A DNA stretch of 64,000 nt from Aquimarina acroporae (lineage in GTDB: Bacteria > Bacteroidota > Bacteroidia > Flavobacteriales > Flavobacteriaceae). The translations under genes and the position numbers were made by a program. A model generated the notes under the pieces. It made no database searches and was not told the DNA's origin. It saw nothing but the letters and a program-made list of their open reading frames with translations. The DNA is taken from positions 434,001-498,000 of the forward strand of contig NZ_JALPRE010000003.1 of NCBI RefSeq assembly GCF_023195925.1, in the 5' to 3' direction. Positions 10,033-18,419 of this stretch are shown one piece after another; the first letter of the stretch is position 1; the number at the start of each line of letters is the position of its first letter.

Positions 10033-10070
10033 CCACCAGGTAAGTTAAATATGTGGTACTTACCTGGTGG
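10033..10070 (-). promoter_or_regulatory. Intercistronic perfect hairpin between susD and the FG-GAP lipoprotein gene
   Basis: A perfect 13-bp inverted repeat, CCACCAGGTAAGT and ACTTACCTGGTGG, with a 12-nt loop, about 50 bp after the susD stop. The minus-strand sequence after the stem is AAATATTAAT, not a T run, so it is not a canonical intrinsic terminator. It may stabilise the 3' end of the susCD message or attenuate expression of the downstream genes. Confidence 0.7.
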
Positions 10071-10121
10071 TTGTGATTGGAAACAATTACAAACAATCAA
10101 AACTATTTTTATTTAGCCATC

Positions 10122-11699
10122 TTAATATCCTGGATTTGGTCTTAGGTTGGGGTTGGCTTGCAACTCAGGCACCGGGATCCAAAGTAGCTCATCTTGACCT
10201 ACCGTGAAAACGGCAGAAGGCCCAGCAAGAGATTTAGGGTGTCTTCCTCCAGCTACTGTAGAACCTGGGCCAAGAATATCATCTGCCAGTTCCCATCTTA
10301 CCAAATCAAAGAAACGGTGTCCTTCTCCTGTTAATTCCATAACGCGTTCATCAATAATGGCCTGTGTAACTTCAGTTTTAGAAAGAGATAGGGCTAGTGG
10401 AGCTATCTGAGCTCGTTCTCTTACCTGATTTATAAAAGGAATAGCTTCTGGTGTTCGATTATCCTCATTAAGAGCCTCGGCAAGCATTAATAAAACATCT
10501 GCATATCTAATAATTCTCCAGTTATTTCCTATAGTATTTCCTAGTACAGGAATTTCTTCCCGTGTCCCTTGCTCAAATCCTGCATATTTTTTGGTAAACA
10601 AAGCCGGGATTCCTAATTGCGCAGCTTCAGCAATATCGTCTGCAAAATCTTCAGTAAATGGAACACCACCATATCCTAAAGCACCGGGGTAATCAAATGC
10701 TATAGTAGCATTTCTTCTTACTTCATCTGCATTGTCTTCAAAAACCTGAAGAATATGAGGATTTATAAAGTGACCATTGTCAGGACTTAAATTTGGTGGA
10801 GAATAGTCTATGAAGTAATGTCCTTGGGTTCCTGTCCCAGGTATATCGGTCCCCCAGATAAAATTTGCTTGTCCTAAAAACTGGAGTTCAAAAACCGATT
10901 CTACATTATTTTCATTTTCCTCTGTAAAATTTTGCTCATAATTGGCGGCAGATAATAGTTGATAACCAAAGTTGTTAACCACAGCTTGAAAATCGGTAAC
11001 AGCACTTGGGTAGTCTTTGATGTATAAGTGAGTTTTACCTCGTAGTGCTAGTGCAGATCCTGCTGTGGGTCTACCTTTATCTTCGTCTGCCCAGGAGTCA
11101 GGTAATCGATTTGCTGCCTCGGTAAGATCGTCGATTATAGCTTGATTAATCGCGGCAGGTGTTGCTGCAGAAGGAAATAGCTCTTCATTTGTAGTTGGGG
11201 TTTTTAACACTAACGGAACATTTCCCCAAAGATTTACCAAATACCAGTTGGCAAAGGCTCTCATAAAATAAGCCTGCCCAATAATTTCGTTTCTTGCATT
11301 TTCATCAGGAACATTTTCTTCATTGATCTTTTCTAATATTGTATTTGCTCTAAAAATAGTTTGATACAACTGTGGAAACATATCTGAAGACCAACGGGCT
11401 ATTCCAGGTTGTCCTTCTAGGGTCGACATGGTTGTATTTTGCTGAAATGGAACAATATTATAGGCGTCAGATCTTAGTAATGCTCCGGTATGTACAACTC
11501 GTCCCCAGAAGAGTACAGCGGTTACTGGGTGAAACATTCCATTTACTGCAAGTCTGAAGTCGGCTTCAGTCTGGAAAAAATCGGGTTCTGCAACCGTATT
11601 TGGGTTCGATAATTCTAATTGATCTTCATTACAACCATTAACAACCACTAGGAGTGTAGTTAAGATGGAAATGAGAAATAGTTTGTTTTTCAGTTTCAT
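10122..11699 (-). CDS. SusD/RagB-family glycan-binding outer-membrane lipoprotein
   Basis: A 525-residue lipoprotein: the signal peptide ends in VVVNGC, lipidated Cys about residue 23. The SusD-like TPR fold is indicated by an N-terminal PNTVAEPDFFQTEADF segment, a central YFMRAFANWYLVNLWGNVPLV helix region, and a C-terminal RYADVLLMLAEALNE motif with the ending HRFFDLVRW and LLWIPVPELQANP. SusD proteins cap the SusC channel on the cell surface and hand over oligosaccharides. It lies 39 bp downstream of susC on the same strand, the standard order. The substrate is probably an alpha-galactoside judging from the neighbouring GH36. Confidence 0.95.
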   Translation of the reverse strand: MKLKNKLFLISILTTLLVVVNGCNEDQLELSNPNTVAEPDFFQTEADFRLAVNGMFHPVTAVLFWGRVVHTGALLRSDAYNIVPFQQNTTMSTLEGQPGIARWSSDMFPQLYQTIFRANTILEKINEENVPDENARNEIIGQAYFMRAFANWYLVNLWGNVPLVLKTPTTNEELFPSAATPAAINQAIIDDLTEAANRLPDSWADEDKGRPTAGSALALRGKTHLYIKDYPSAVTDFQAVVNNFGYQLLSAANYEQNFTEENENNVESVFELQFLGQANFIWGTDIPGTGTQGHYFIDYSPPNLSPDNGHFINPHILQVFEDNADEVRRNATIAFDYPGALGYGGVPFTEDFADDIAEAAQLGIPALFTKKYAGFEQGTREEIPVLGNTIGNNWRIIRYADVLLMLAEALNEDNRTPEAIPFINQVRERAQIAPLALSLSKTEVTQAIIDERVMELTGEGHRFFDLVRWELADDILGPGSTVAGGRHPKSLAGPSAVFTVGQDELLWIPVPELQANPNLRPNPGY

Positions 11700-11738
11700 G
11701 ACATATGTCTTTAAGTAATTTTTGAAGTGATTTTTGTG

Positions 11739-14700
11739 TTAAAACGAGAGTTGTAATCCCATGATAAATGTTCTTGGTCTGGGTTGTGCACGAACATCAA
11801 GACCTCTACCAAAAATAGGATTGGTTACTCCTCTAAAACCAAAGAATCCGGTATCTGCATCTGCTTGTGCTCCAGAAGTTGAACCCACTTCTGGATCATA
11901 TCCTGAATAATTAGTAATTACAAATACGTTTTGCATATTAAAGAAAACTCTACCTTTTTTAACCCATTCTGATCCTATAATATCAGTTAAGTCATACCCA
12001 ATTTCTAAAGTCTTAAGCCTAAAGAATGACCCGTCTTCTACAAAGAAATCTGAAGGTAATTGATTACCTGCGGGGTCTAGATTGGTTACCCTTGGAATAT
12101 TTGTGTTAGGATTAGCAGGAGTAAATGCATCTCTTACCAAGCCAAATTTGTTATCATCGGCAAAGAAAACACCAAAGAACCTTGTTACATTATAAATTTC
12201 GTTTCCTTGCACACCGTTAAAAAACAACCCAAAATCCAACTTTTTATAGGATCCGGTAAAATTGATACCGTATGTGAAATCTGGAGTAGGATCTCCAAGA
12301 TTTACCCGATCAGACTCATCAATTCTGCCGTCTCCATTAGTGTCGACTCTTCTGAAATCTCCTGGTTGTAAAAGGTTTCTTCGATCTGGGTCATTGGCAA
12401 GAAAAGGGTCATTGTCGATTTCTTCCTGACTATTGTAAATACCGTCGGTTTGAAATCCAAAGAAAAACCCAAGCGGTTGTCCTTCTTCATATTTATTTAC
12501 CCTTGTTTGCTCCTCATTGATTACAGGACCTAGAATCGGGTTAGCTGCCGATGTAAGCTCGTTTTCTATAGCTGCAAAATTAACACCTACATTAAATTTG
12601 AAATCACTTCCTTTATCATAACTATAATTGGCTTCAAATTCAAAACCTTTATTGTTGATTGAAGCAGCATTCTGAATTACGGGATTTGAAGATCCGGTAG
12701 TAGAGGGAATGTCTAATGCTAAGAGAACATCATCATTATCTCTGTTAAAGTAGTCTAAACTTACTCTAAGGGACCGGTCAAATAACGTAATATCTGCACC
12801 AAAATTGGTGGTAGTCGATGTTTCAAAGCTAATTTCCTCATTTACTAAGGAGGTAATCGCAAATCCCTGGTTTGGGTTGTTTGCAAAGGCTACATTTGAC
12901 GATGGATTAAGTACAGATTGAAAAACGTAGTCTCCAATATTTTGAGACCCTAACTCTCCGTATCCTCCTCTAAGTTTTAATGTGTTTATAATTCCATCTT
13001 GTGGCCAGAATTTTTCTTCACTTACAACCCAACCCAGAGAAAATGAAGGGAATATACCTTCATTAAGATCGTTATTAGAAGAAAACCTGGAGGTGGCATC
13101 TCGGCGTATGATTCCAGTAAATAAGTATTTATCATTAAATTTATAATTTAATCTTGCATAGTATGAGAACAAGCGGGATATAAATTTACCACCTCCAGTA
13201 TTTTCAACCTGATCGGTAAAATTGCCAATATTTCTAATGTCGTTACTTGGCAATCCTTGAGCATAAACGGCTAGCGTATTGTTGTCAACTTCCTGTCGAG
13301 CACCACCAACCAAAATATCTATACCATGATTTCCAAATGTATTTTTGTAATTAAGAGTAGGTTCTACGTTGGTAGATAAAATTTCTCCTCGCACTTCTGT
13401 TAAATCATTGGCATCATTTAAATTGTTACTTGCATCGGTATTACTTTGAAAGAAGGTAGGCAGAAAAGAGTTTCTGTAAATGTTTTTGTAATCAATACCA
13501 AGGTTTAGTCTTGCTTTCAATCCTTCTGTTATTTCATATTCAATATTGATATTTCCTAACAAATTACGTTCAGTATTATCGTCGTCTAATAGAAGTGCCT
13601 GAGCATACTTATTTGTACCTCCAACACCTGGATATAGATTACCATCTACAGCTTCAAATCCACCTTCATTATTTGGATTTGTAGCATTTAAGATGGGTAA
13701 TGTTGGTCCTTGATTACCAAAAGCGAGGTTTTGAGTGAAAGAGTTTTCAGCAAAAGCAAATGATTCTTGAATTTTTACTTTACCTATCTCAAACTGGCTG
13801 TTTAAACGGGCGTTTATACGCTGAAAATCTTCACTAATTAGAAGACCTTCTTCATAATAGTAATTTGAAGAAAAGAAATAAGATGATTTTTCATTTCCAC
13901 CAGAAATATTAAAACCATAATCCTGAATTGAGCCTGAGTTTATAGTTAAATCTTGAAAGTCGGTATTGATTCCCGGATCAGGAATGTTACCCGCTAGACC
14001 ATCATTAATTCTTCGTTGATTTAAAAATTGAATATACTCAGGGCCATTAAGTAAATCTAGTTCTTTGGCTTGAGTATTTATTCCTCCTCTAATATCAATA
14101 TTCACAGTAGGAGATGTATCTTTTTTACCTCTATTTGTCGTGATAATAATAACTCCATTTGCTGCTCTAGATCCATATATAGCTGCAGAAGTAGCATCTT
14201 TCAAGACTTGTAGATCTACAATGTCTTTGGGGTTAAGAAATACAATATCGTCTACCACCGTTCCGTCTACTACATATAACGGAAAAGAATTGGTAAGAGA
14301 ACTTACTCCTCTAACAAATACATTGGTGGGGCTTCCAGGTGCTCCACCTGCACTTTCTACCTGTACTCCAGCAAGTTTGCCTTGTAGGGCAGCCGTGGGG
14401 TTAGCAACCACAACCTGCGCAATATCTTCTGATTTAATTTGTGAGATAGCTCCAGTGATTTCTCGTTTAGATTGTGTGCCATATCCTACTACTACAATTT
14501 CATCGAGTGCTGCAGCATCTTCTTGTAGAATAACGTCAATAATGGTCTTTCCAGCCACAGCAACCTCTTGGGTAATGAAGCCTAGATAACTAAAGATCAA
14601 GACTGCATCTTCCGATACGTTTGATAATGAATATCTACCATCAAAATCGGTTGTAGTTCCGTTTTGAGTGCCTTTTACAATGATGTTTACTCCAGGAAGC

Positions 14701-14810
14701 GGGCCCAGAGGTTCGGTGACTGTTCCTGTCACAGTTTGTTGTGCAGAAACAATGGTAGTGATAAAACCGAACAAAAACATCAGAAAGCCGGAGAATGTTT
14801 TTCGATTCAT
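11739..14810 (-). CDS. SusC/RagA-family TonB-dependent outer-membrane transporter
   Basis: About 1023 residues. Starting at the ATG at 14810 gives a clean signal peptide (MNRKTFSGFLMFLFGF ending VSAQQ); the longer frame to 14858 adds 16 residues before it and is unlikely. A carboxypeptidase-regulatory-like beta-sandwich comes first (VTGTVTEPLGPLPGVNI), then the SusC signature VVGYGTQSKREITGAIS, the plug (LAGVQVESAGGAPGSP, LYVVDGTVVDD, DATSAAIYGSRAANGVI) and a 22-strand barrel ending in LQLSF. It imports oligosaccharides across the outer membrane using TonB energy, in complex with the following SusD. A -7 box TACATTTG sits about 80 bp upstream of the start. Confidence 0.95.
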   Translation of the reverse strand: MNRKTFSGFLMFLFGFITTIVSAQQTVTGTVTEPLGPLPGVNIIVKGTQNGTTTDFDGRYSLSNVSEDAVLIFSYLGFITQEVAVAGKTIIDVILQEDAAALDEIVVVGYGTQSKREITGAISQIKSEDIAQVVVANPTAALQGKLAGVQVESAGGAPGSPTNVFVRGVSSLTNSFPLYVVDGTVVDDIVFLNPKDIVDLQVLKDATSAAIYGSRAANGVIIITTNRGKKDTSPTVNIDIRGGINTQAKELDLLNGPEYIQFLNQRRINDGLAGNIPDPGINTDFQDLTINSGSIQDYGFNISGGNEKSSYFFSSNYYYEEGLLISEDFQRINARLNSQFEIGKVKIQESFAFAENSFTQNLAFGNQGPTLPILNATNPNNEGGFEAVDGNLYPGVGGTNKYAQALLLDDDNTERNLLGNINIEYEITEGLKARLNLGIDYKNIYRNSFLPTFFQSNTDASNNLNDANDLTEVRGEILSTNVEPTLNYKNTFGNHGIDILVGGARQEVDNNTLAVYAQGLPSNDIRNIGNFTDQVENTGGGKFISRLFSYYARLNYKFNDKYLFTGIIRRDATSRFSSNNDLNEGIFPSFSLGWVVSEEKFWPQDGIINTLKLRGGYGELGSQNIGDYVFQSVLNPSSNVAFANNPNQGFAITSLVNEEISFETSTTTNFGADITLFDRSLRVSLDYFNRDNDDVLLALDIPSTTGSSNPVIQNAASINNKGFEFEANYSYDKGSDFKFNVGVNFAAIENELTSAANPILGPVINEEQTRVNKYEEGQPLGFFFGFQTDGIYNSQEEIDNDPFLANDPDRRNLLQPGDFRRVDTNGDGRIDESDRVNLGDPTPDFTYGINFTGSYKKLDFGLFFNGVQGNEIYNVTRFFGVFFADDNKFGLVRDAFTPANPNTNIPRVTNLDPAGNQLPSDFFVEDGSFFRLKTLEIGYDLTDIIGSEWVKKGRVFFNMQNVFVITNYSGYDPEVGSTSGAQADADTGFFGFRGVTNPIFGRGLDVRAQPRPRTFIMGLQLSF

Positions 14811-14866
14811 ATGATTTGTGTTTATAGGTGAAATTTTAGAATACTCGCAAGTGATCATTAATTGTG

Positions 14867-14881
14867 CTATGATACACTATG
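14867..14881. promoter_or_regulatory. Candidate operator: CTATG direct repeat one helical turn apart
   Basis: Two CTATG copies start at 14867 and 14877, a 10-bp period, immediately downstream of the predicted susC -7 box, where a repressor would overlap the transcription start. The adjacent GntR-type protein is the natural candidate to bind here. Short repeats can arise by chance. Confidence 0.25.
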
Positions 14882-14889
14882 CTACTAAG

Positions 14890-14897
14890 CAAATGTA
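14890..14897 (-). promoter_or_regulatory. Predicted susC -7 box
   Basis: TACATTTG on the minus strand matches TAnnTTTG and would give a leader of about 75 nt before susC. The -33 region upstream is A/T-rich without a clear TTG. Confidence 0.4.
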
Positions 14898-15039
14898 TAA
14901 TTTTTTTTCTTAAATATTAAAATTTAGGTACTAAAAATTAGGATATTATCATTTTAATGTTAAAAAAATGATATTATTACATATGGATGTTATATGTGTA
15001 AATTACCTTCTAGTAAGGTTAAGAATAGCTCAAAAAGAA

Positions 15040-16056
15040 CTATAAGGAGTTACGTTGACTAAGGTGGGTGGGAATTATTTCTTGAACACTATTACGTACC
15101 TTGACAAAGTTGGCTGCTTTTTCGGCCATCATTTTAAAATCTGTTGAAATAGTAGTAATACCTCCAAAAGCAATCTCTTTTACAATATTATCGTCATGTG
15201 CCAGGATGCCAATATCTGAACCGATACGATACTCCATTTTTCGAGCACCTTTTAGTACTTTCCATAAATGAGAATCGCTTATAGAAAAATAAACCGTTCC
15301 TTTTTTGAGAATTTCTGGAGAGTAATTTTCTACAACTTCACCATTGATGTTGAAATCTTTGATGAACCGATTAAACGCATATAAGATGTCGGGAGGTAGA
15401 TCTGTATTCTCTTTGTAGAAAAGTACAAAATTATCGTATTTCTCAATTTGGGGAGCGAGCTCGGCCAATTTGGTGTATGTAATTTCTTCAAATTCTTGGG
15501 CAATATATGAATACTCCTCAGGCATTTTTAGATACCGATCTACCAATAATAAGCGGTCAGAAGGAATTGTTTTAAGAATAGGGATAATTTCAGGTTCTTG
15601 TATGGGGGCAATAACATACATACCATACTTGCGTGAAATGTTATCCATAATGGTCTTAAAAAGAGTGCTGTTATTGTGGTGAAAGAAAATATCGATATGA
15701 TATTTTTTACCGAGTTCTTTTCTAAAGGTGTTATAAAAATCTTCTTGAAAACTATGAAAGGCAAACAGAATTAAAGCTACTTTTAAAGTAACATTGGTTT
15801 CTTCACTTATAATGTAATATCCTTTTAGATTTTTGGATTCTACGAGCCCTCTTTCCTTTAATTCTGTATATGCTTTTACAAACGTCTTTCGGGCATAACC
15901 TACTTCAGAAACCATCTCGTTAATAGAAGGTAATTTATCACCAACTTTCAGAATCCCAGTATCAATGGCTTCTATAATACCCTGAACAATTTGTTCATGC
16001 TTAGATAAGCTGTGGATATCCTGAAGGTCATATATTTTTTCTAACAGCGGTGACAT
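15040..16056 (-). CDS. GntR-type transcriptional regulator with a sugar-binding-like sensor domain
   Basis: A 338-residue cytoplasmic regulator. Residues about 15-85 form a GntR winged helix (QIVQGIIEAIDTGILKVGDKLPSINEM, then the recognition helix near ARKTFVKAYTELKERGLVES). Residues about 90-330 resemble the LacI/periplasmic-binding fold, with KVALILFAF, YVIAPIQEPE and IGILAHDDNIVKEIAFGGITTIS. This layout is used in Bacteroidota to sense monosaccharides or oligosaccharides. It lies directly upstream of susC on the same strand, 229 bp away, so it is the probable local regulator of the galactoside locus. Ligand and sign of regulation are unknown; the last strand region (GGITTISTDF) is typical of LacI-type effector domains. 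Confidence 0.87.
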   Translation of the reverse strand: MSPLLEKIYDLQDIHSLSKHEQIVQGIIEAIDTGILKVGDKLPSINEMVSEVGYARKTFVKAYTELKERGLVESKNLKGYYIISEETNVTLKVALILFAFHSFQEDFYNTFRKELGKKYHIDIFFHHNNSTLFKTIMDNISRKYGMYVIAPIQEPEIIPILKTIPSDRLLLVDRYLKMPEEYSYIAQEFEEITYTKLAELAPQIEKYDNFVLFYKENTDLPPDILYAFNRFIKDFNINGEVVENYSPEILKKGTVYFSISDSHLWKVLKGARKMEYRIGSDIGILAHDDNIVKEIAFGGITTISTDFKMMAEKAANFVKVRNSVQEIIPTHLSQRNSL

Positions 16057-16303
16057 AGTTCTTTGCTTCTCAAGTGGGTATAAATTTAAACTTAAAAACT
16101 AGATTTCAAAATGAAATCCTTTTTCCTGTAAGATTTACACCAGAAAAAGTGGTTTTGTATTTGCAAACTCCACCGTTTATCCTATATCATCTAAGTTTTT
16201 GAGAGGAAACTATACCCTTATTTGACAAAGTTTTTTCTACAGTCAACTTTCTTTCAAGTCAATTGAAAGAATTAGATAAGGCAAACCAACAATTTTTCTT
16301 AGG

Positions 16304-16759
16304 CTATAAAATTTTAGCTACTTCTAGATTTACGTATTCTAAGAATCGTTCGTCTGCTTCGGTAAATGGATCTGGAGTTTCAGAGTCAATATCGATTTGC
16401 CCAATATTTTCCCCATTTTTAAACAAAGGAATAACAATTTCAGATTTCACAGTAAAACTGCATGCTATATAATTATCCTGAGCATTTACATCGGGCACTA
16501 CAAAGTTTTCATTAGAAAGTGCAACCTGTCCACAAATTCCCTTCCCAAAAGGAATTATATCGTGCTCAGTTTCTTCCCCAACATAAGTGCGTAACTTTAA
16601 TTCTTTCTTGTCTCCGTTTTTGAAATAAAAACCGACCCAGTCATAATACTCAATATGATCTTTAAGTAGTTGACATACTGTGTTAAGTCTATCTGTAACT
16701 GTTTTGTTTTCGTTTTGAAGTATGTTTTTTACTTCTGGCTTTAAATCTTCAAACCCCAT
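16304..16759 (-). CDS. GAF-domain protein, probable free methionine-(R)-sulfoxide reductase type
   Basis: A 151-residue single GAF domain. It carries the fRMsr-like pattern WVGFYF (about 41-46), GKGICGQVA with C76, VVPDVNAQDNYIAC with C100, then SEIVIPLF and IDIDSETPDPF. In E. coli YebR/fRMsr three cysteines occur; here the two equivalent to the GVCG and HIAC cysteines are present and the earlier one (in KIAC) is absent. It could reduce free methionine-R-sulfoxide in the cytoplasm, or be a GAF protein of another function. A -7 box lies about 20 bp upstream. It is a lone gene transcribed away from the following lipoprotein gene. Confidence 0.75.
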   Translation of the reverse strand: MGFEDLKPEVKNILQNENKTVTDRLNTVCQLLKDHIEYYDWVGFYFKNGDKKELKLRTYVGEETEHDIIPFGKGICGQVALSNENFVVPDVNAQDNYIACSFTVKSEIVIPLFKNGENIGQIDIDSETPDPFTEADERFLEYVNLEVAKIL

Positions 16760-16778
16760 TCCTACAATTTTATTCCGG

Positions 16779-16786
16779 CAAAAATA
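16779..16786 (-). promoter_or_regulatory. Predicted -7 box of the GAF gene
   Basis: TATTTTTG on the minus strand, 20 nt before the ATG at 16759. No convincing -33 element. Confidence 0.4.
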
Positions 16787-16887
16787 TTTAAAATATTTAG
16801 AAAATCTATTAATTTTAAATGGTATAGTTTTGTTAAAAATTACATCTTAAAATTAAAAATATGTTAGTGAATATGCTTTGGAAAAGA

Positions 16888-16895
16888 TAAATTTG
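16888..16895 (+). promoter_or_regulatory. Predicted -7 box of the DUF3347 gene
   Basis: TAAATTTG, 32 nt before the ATG at 16928; -33 element unclear. Confidence 0.35.
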
Positions 16896-16927
16896 CAACG
16901 TAATAGTATACATAAATATAGTTTGAA

Positions 16928-17482
16928 ATGGTTAGGAAAATTAGTAGTTTGATGGTTATGATGCTCTTCATTGGGGTTGGTCTTGTGTCTTGTAAAAAAG
17001 AGCCTAAAACCGATTCTGATAGTGAGGTTATAACTGTAGAGGGGAATGACGATTACAATAAAACAGACGCTTATTCTGAAGTTGAGTTTTCTGACAAAAA
17101 TGTTCAAATGATTTATCATAATTATCTATCGGTAAAAGCAGCTATGGTAAATTCTTCATCAGGAACGGTACAAAAAGAGGCAGCAAAAATGGCCGAAACA
17201 TCAAAAGGCTATAAAGAAATGCGGGCCACAGCAAAATTGATAAGTTTAACTAAAGATATTGATAAGCAACGAGATTTTTTTGCAGCTCTCACCGAGGAGG
17301 TGGAAAAAATACTTACAAGTACGGCTATTGTTTCTGGGGAAGTTTATAAACAATATTGCCCTATGGCATTTGATGGAAATGGCGGTTATTGGTTTTCTAA
17401 TTCTAAAGAAATAAGAAACCCTTATTATGGAACCAAAATGCTTGAATGTGGAGAGGTTAATGCGGTTTTGAAGAGGGAATGA
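16928..17482 (+). CDS. DUF3347-type lipoprotein
   Basis: A 184-residue protein with a lipoprotein signal ending in GLVSC (Cys about 22) and an acidic linker. The domain starts with MIYHNYLSVKAAMVNSSS, continues with a helical RDFFAALTEEVEKIL segment, and ends with VYKQYCPMAFDGNGGYW and IRNPYYGTKMLECGEV. This Cys/Met-containing ending is typical of DUF3347, a family found near copper-efflux proteins and fused to CusB-type adaptors. A metal (copper) binding role in the periplasm is therefore plausible but not shown here; no metal pump is adjacent. The next gene encodes another lipoprotein, 175 bp downstream. Confidence 0.75.
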   Translation: MVRKISSLMVMMLFIGVGLVSCKKEPKTDSDSEVITVEGNDDYNKTDAYSEVEFSDKNVQMIYHNYLSVKAAMVNSSSGTVQKEAAKMAETSKGYKEMRATAKLISLTKDIDKQRDFFAALTEEVEKILTSTAIVSGEVYKQYCPMAFDGNGGYWFSNSKEIRNPYYGTKMLECGEVNAVLKRE

Positions 17483-17657
17483 TGTAGTTTTTCCTGTGTG
17501 TTTTTGGAAATAGAGAAGGTTGAAAATATCGATAAATAAAAATATTGACTATCTTTATAGAAGATTGAGTGTTTGAAAAAGCATAATTATTGGGGAAATT
17601 TTGCTAAAGTAAATTATACATTGAATCTTTTTGTAATTGGGATAAAACAAAAAGAAT

Positions 17658-18416
17658 ATGAAAAAGAAAAAATTGATTTTGTTGATTTTTTCGGCAATAC
17701 TTTTGTCTTGTAATAATGCTAAAGTTGTTCCTGGAGTTCAGACTATTAGCCTTCTTGAAAAATCAAAAGCGCTTCGACTACGCGGGGAAAAGGTAGAGCA
17801 AAGCATGCTGAGAAAAAAAGACTCTATAGAGCTGTTGTCTAACGGTAAATCTTCTCAAACCCCTAAAAAAAACGACGAATTTGTTGATGTAGAAAAATTG
17901 TCTAGTAATTTTATTTTAGATATGAAATATGCTACATCTGCTAATTTCTTAAAAGAACAAGTGTACGCTTGTGCAAAATGTTATGTGCGAAACGAAGTGG
18001 CTCAAGCTCTTTTGGCGGCAAGTAAAGATTTAATGCGTCAAGGATATAGAATTAAATTGTTTGACTGTTATCGACCACATAGTGTTCAGAAAAAAATGTG
18101 GAAAATTGTTCCTAATCCGGGTTATGTTGCCGATCCTAAGGGAGGATCTGTTCACAACAGAGGTGCAGCCATAGATATTACCTTAACCGATCTGAAAGGG
18201 AATGAACTGGATATGGGTACTGCCTTTGATCATTTTGGTAAAGAAGCTCGTCATTCCTATGCCCAATTACCAAAAGAGGTTATTGCCAATAGAAAACTCT
18301 TGCGTACAACAATGGAAAAACATGGCTTCATCATTATTAAATCAGAATGGTGGCATTACAATTTTAGTAGCGGTAAGAAATTTAAAATATCAGATTTTAG
18401 GTGGAAATGTAATTAA
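17658..18416 (+). CDS. VanX/DdpX-like D-Ala-D-Ala dipeptidase lipoprotein (peptidase M15)
   Basis: A 252-residue protein with a lipoprotein signal (AILLSC, Cys 18), a charged linker of about 55 residues, then an M15D metallopeptidase domain. Zinc ligands are present: the SVHNRGAAID motif at 164-173 gives H166 and D173, and SEWWHYNF gives E230 and H233. The RxxxFDxYRP region (KLFDCYRPHS) is also conserved. VanX-like enzymes cleave D-Ala-D-Ala dipeptide; lipidated homologues in Bacteroidota would act in the periplasm on peptidoglycan-derived dipeptide for recycling. With no vanH or ddl-type partner nearby, resistance is not implied. An extra CAKC motif precedes the domain (about 105-108). It ends 3 bp from the convergent DoxX gene. 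Confidence 0.88.
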   Translation: MKKKKLILLIFSAILLSCNNAKVVPGVQTISLLEKSKALRLRGEKVEQSMLRKKDSIELLSNGKSSQTPKKNDEFVDVEKLSSNFILDMKYATSANFLKEQVYACAKCYVRNEVAQALLAASKDLMRQGYRIKLFDCYRPHSVQKKMWKIVPNPGYVADPKGGSVHNRGAAIDITLTDLKGNELDMGTAFDHFGKEARHSYAQLPKEVIANRKLLRTTMEKHGFIIIKSEWWHYNFSSGKKFKISDFRWKCN

Positions 18417-18419
18417 TTT

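Noticed and set aside
10033..10070. Hairpin after susD as an intrinsic terminator
   Set aside because: No T run follows the stem on the transcribed strand; reported instead as an intercistronic structure.
14140..14589. 149-codon open frame on the plus strand inside susC
   Set aside because: Antisense to a secure SusC plug region; low-complexity Ser/Thr/Pro composition typical of a reverse-strand shadow.
16251..16269. CTTTCAA/TTGAAAG inverted repeat after the GAF gene as a terminator
   Set aside because: Only 7 bp, A/T-rich, and not followed by T residues on the minus strand.
17658..18416. Vancomycin resistance determinant
   Set aside because: Lone lipidated VanX-like peptidase with no vanH, vanA or vanRS neighbours; Gram-negative envelope makes recycling more likely.
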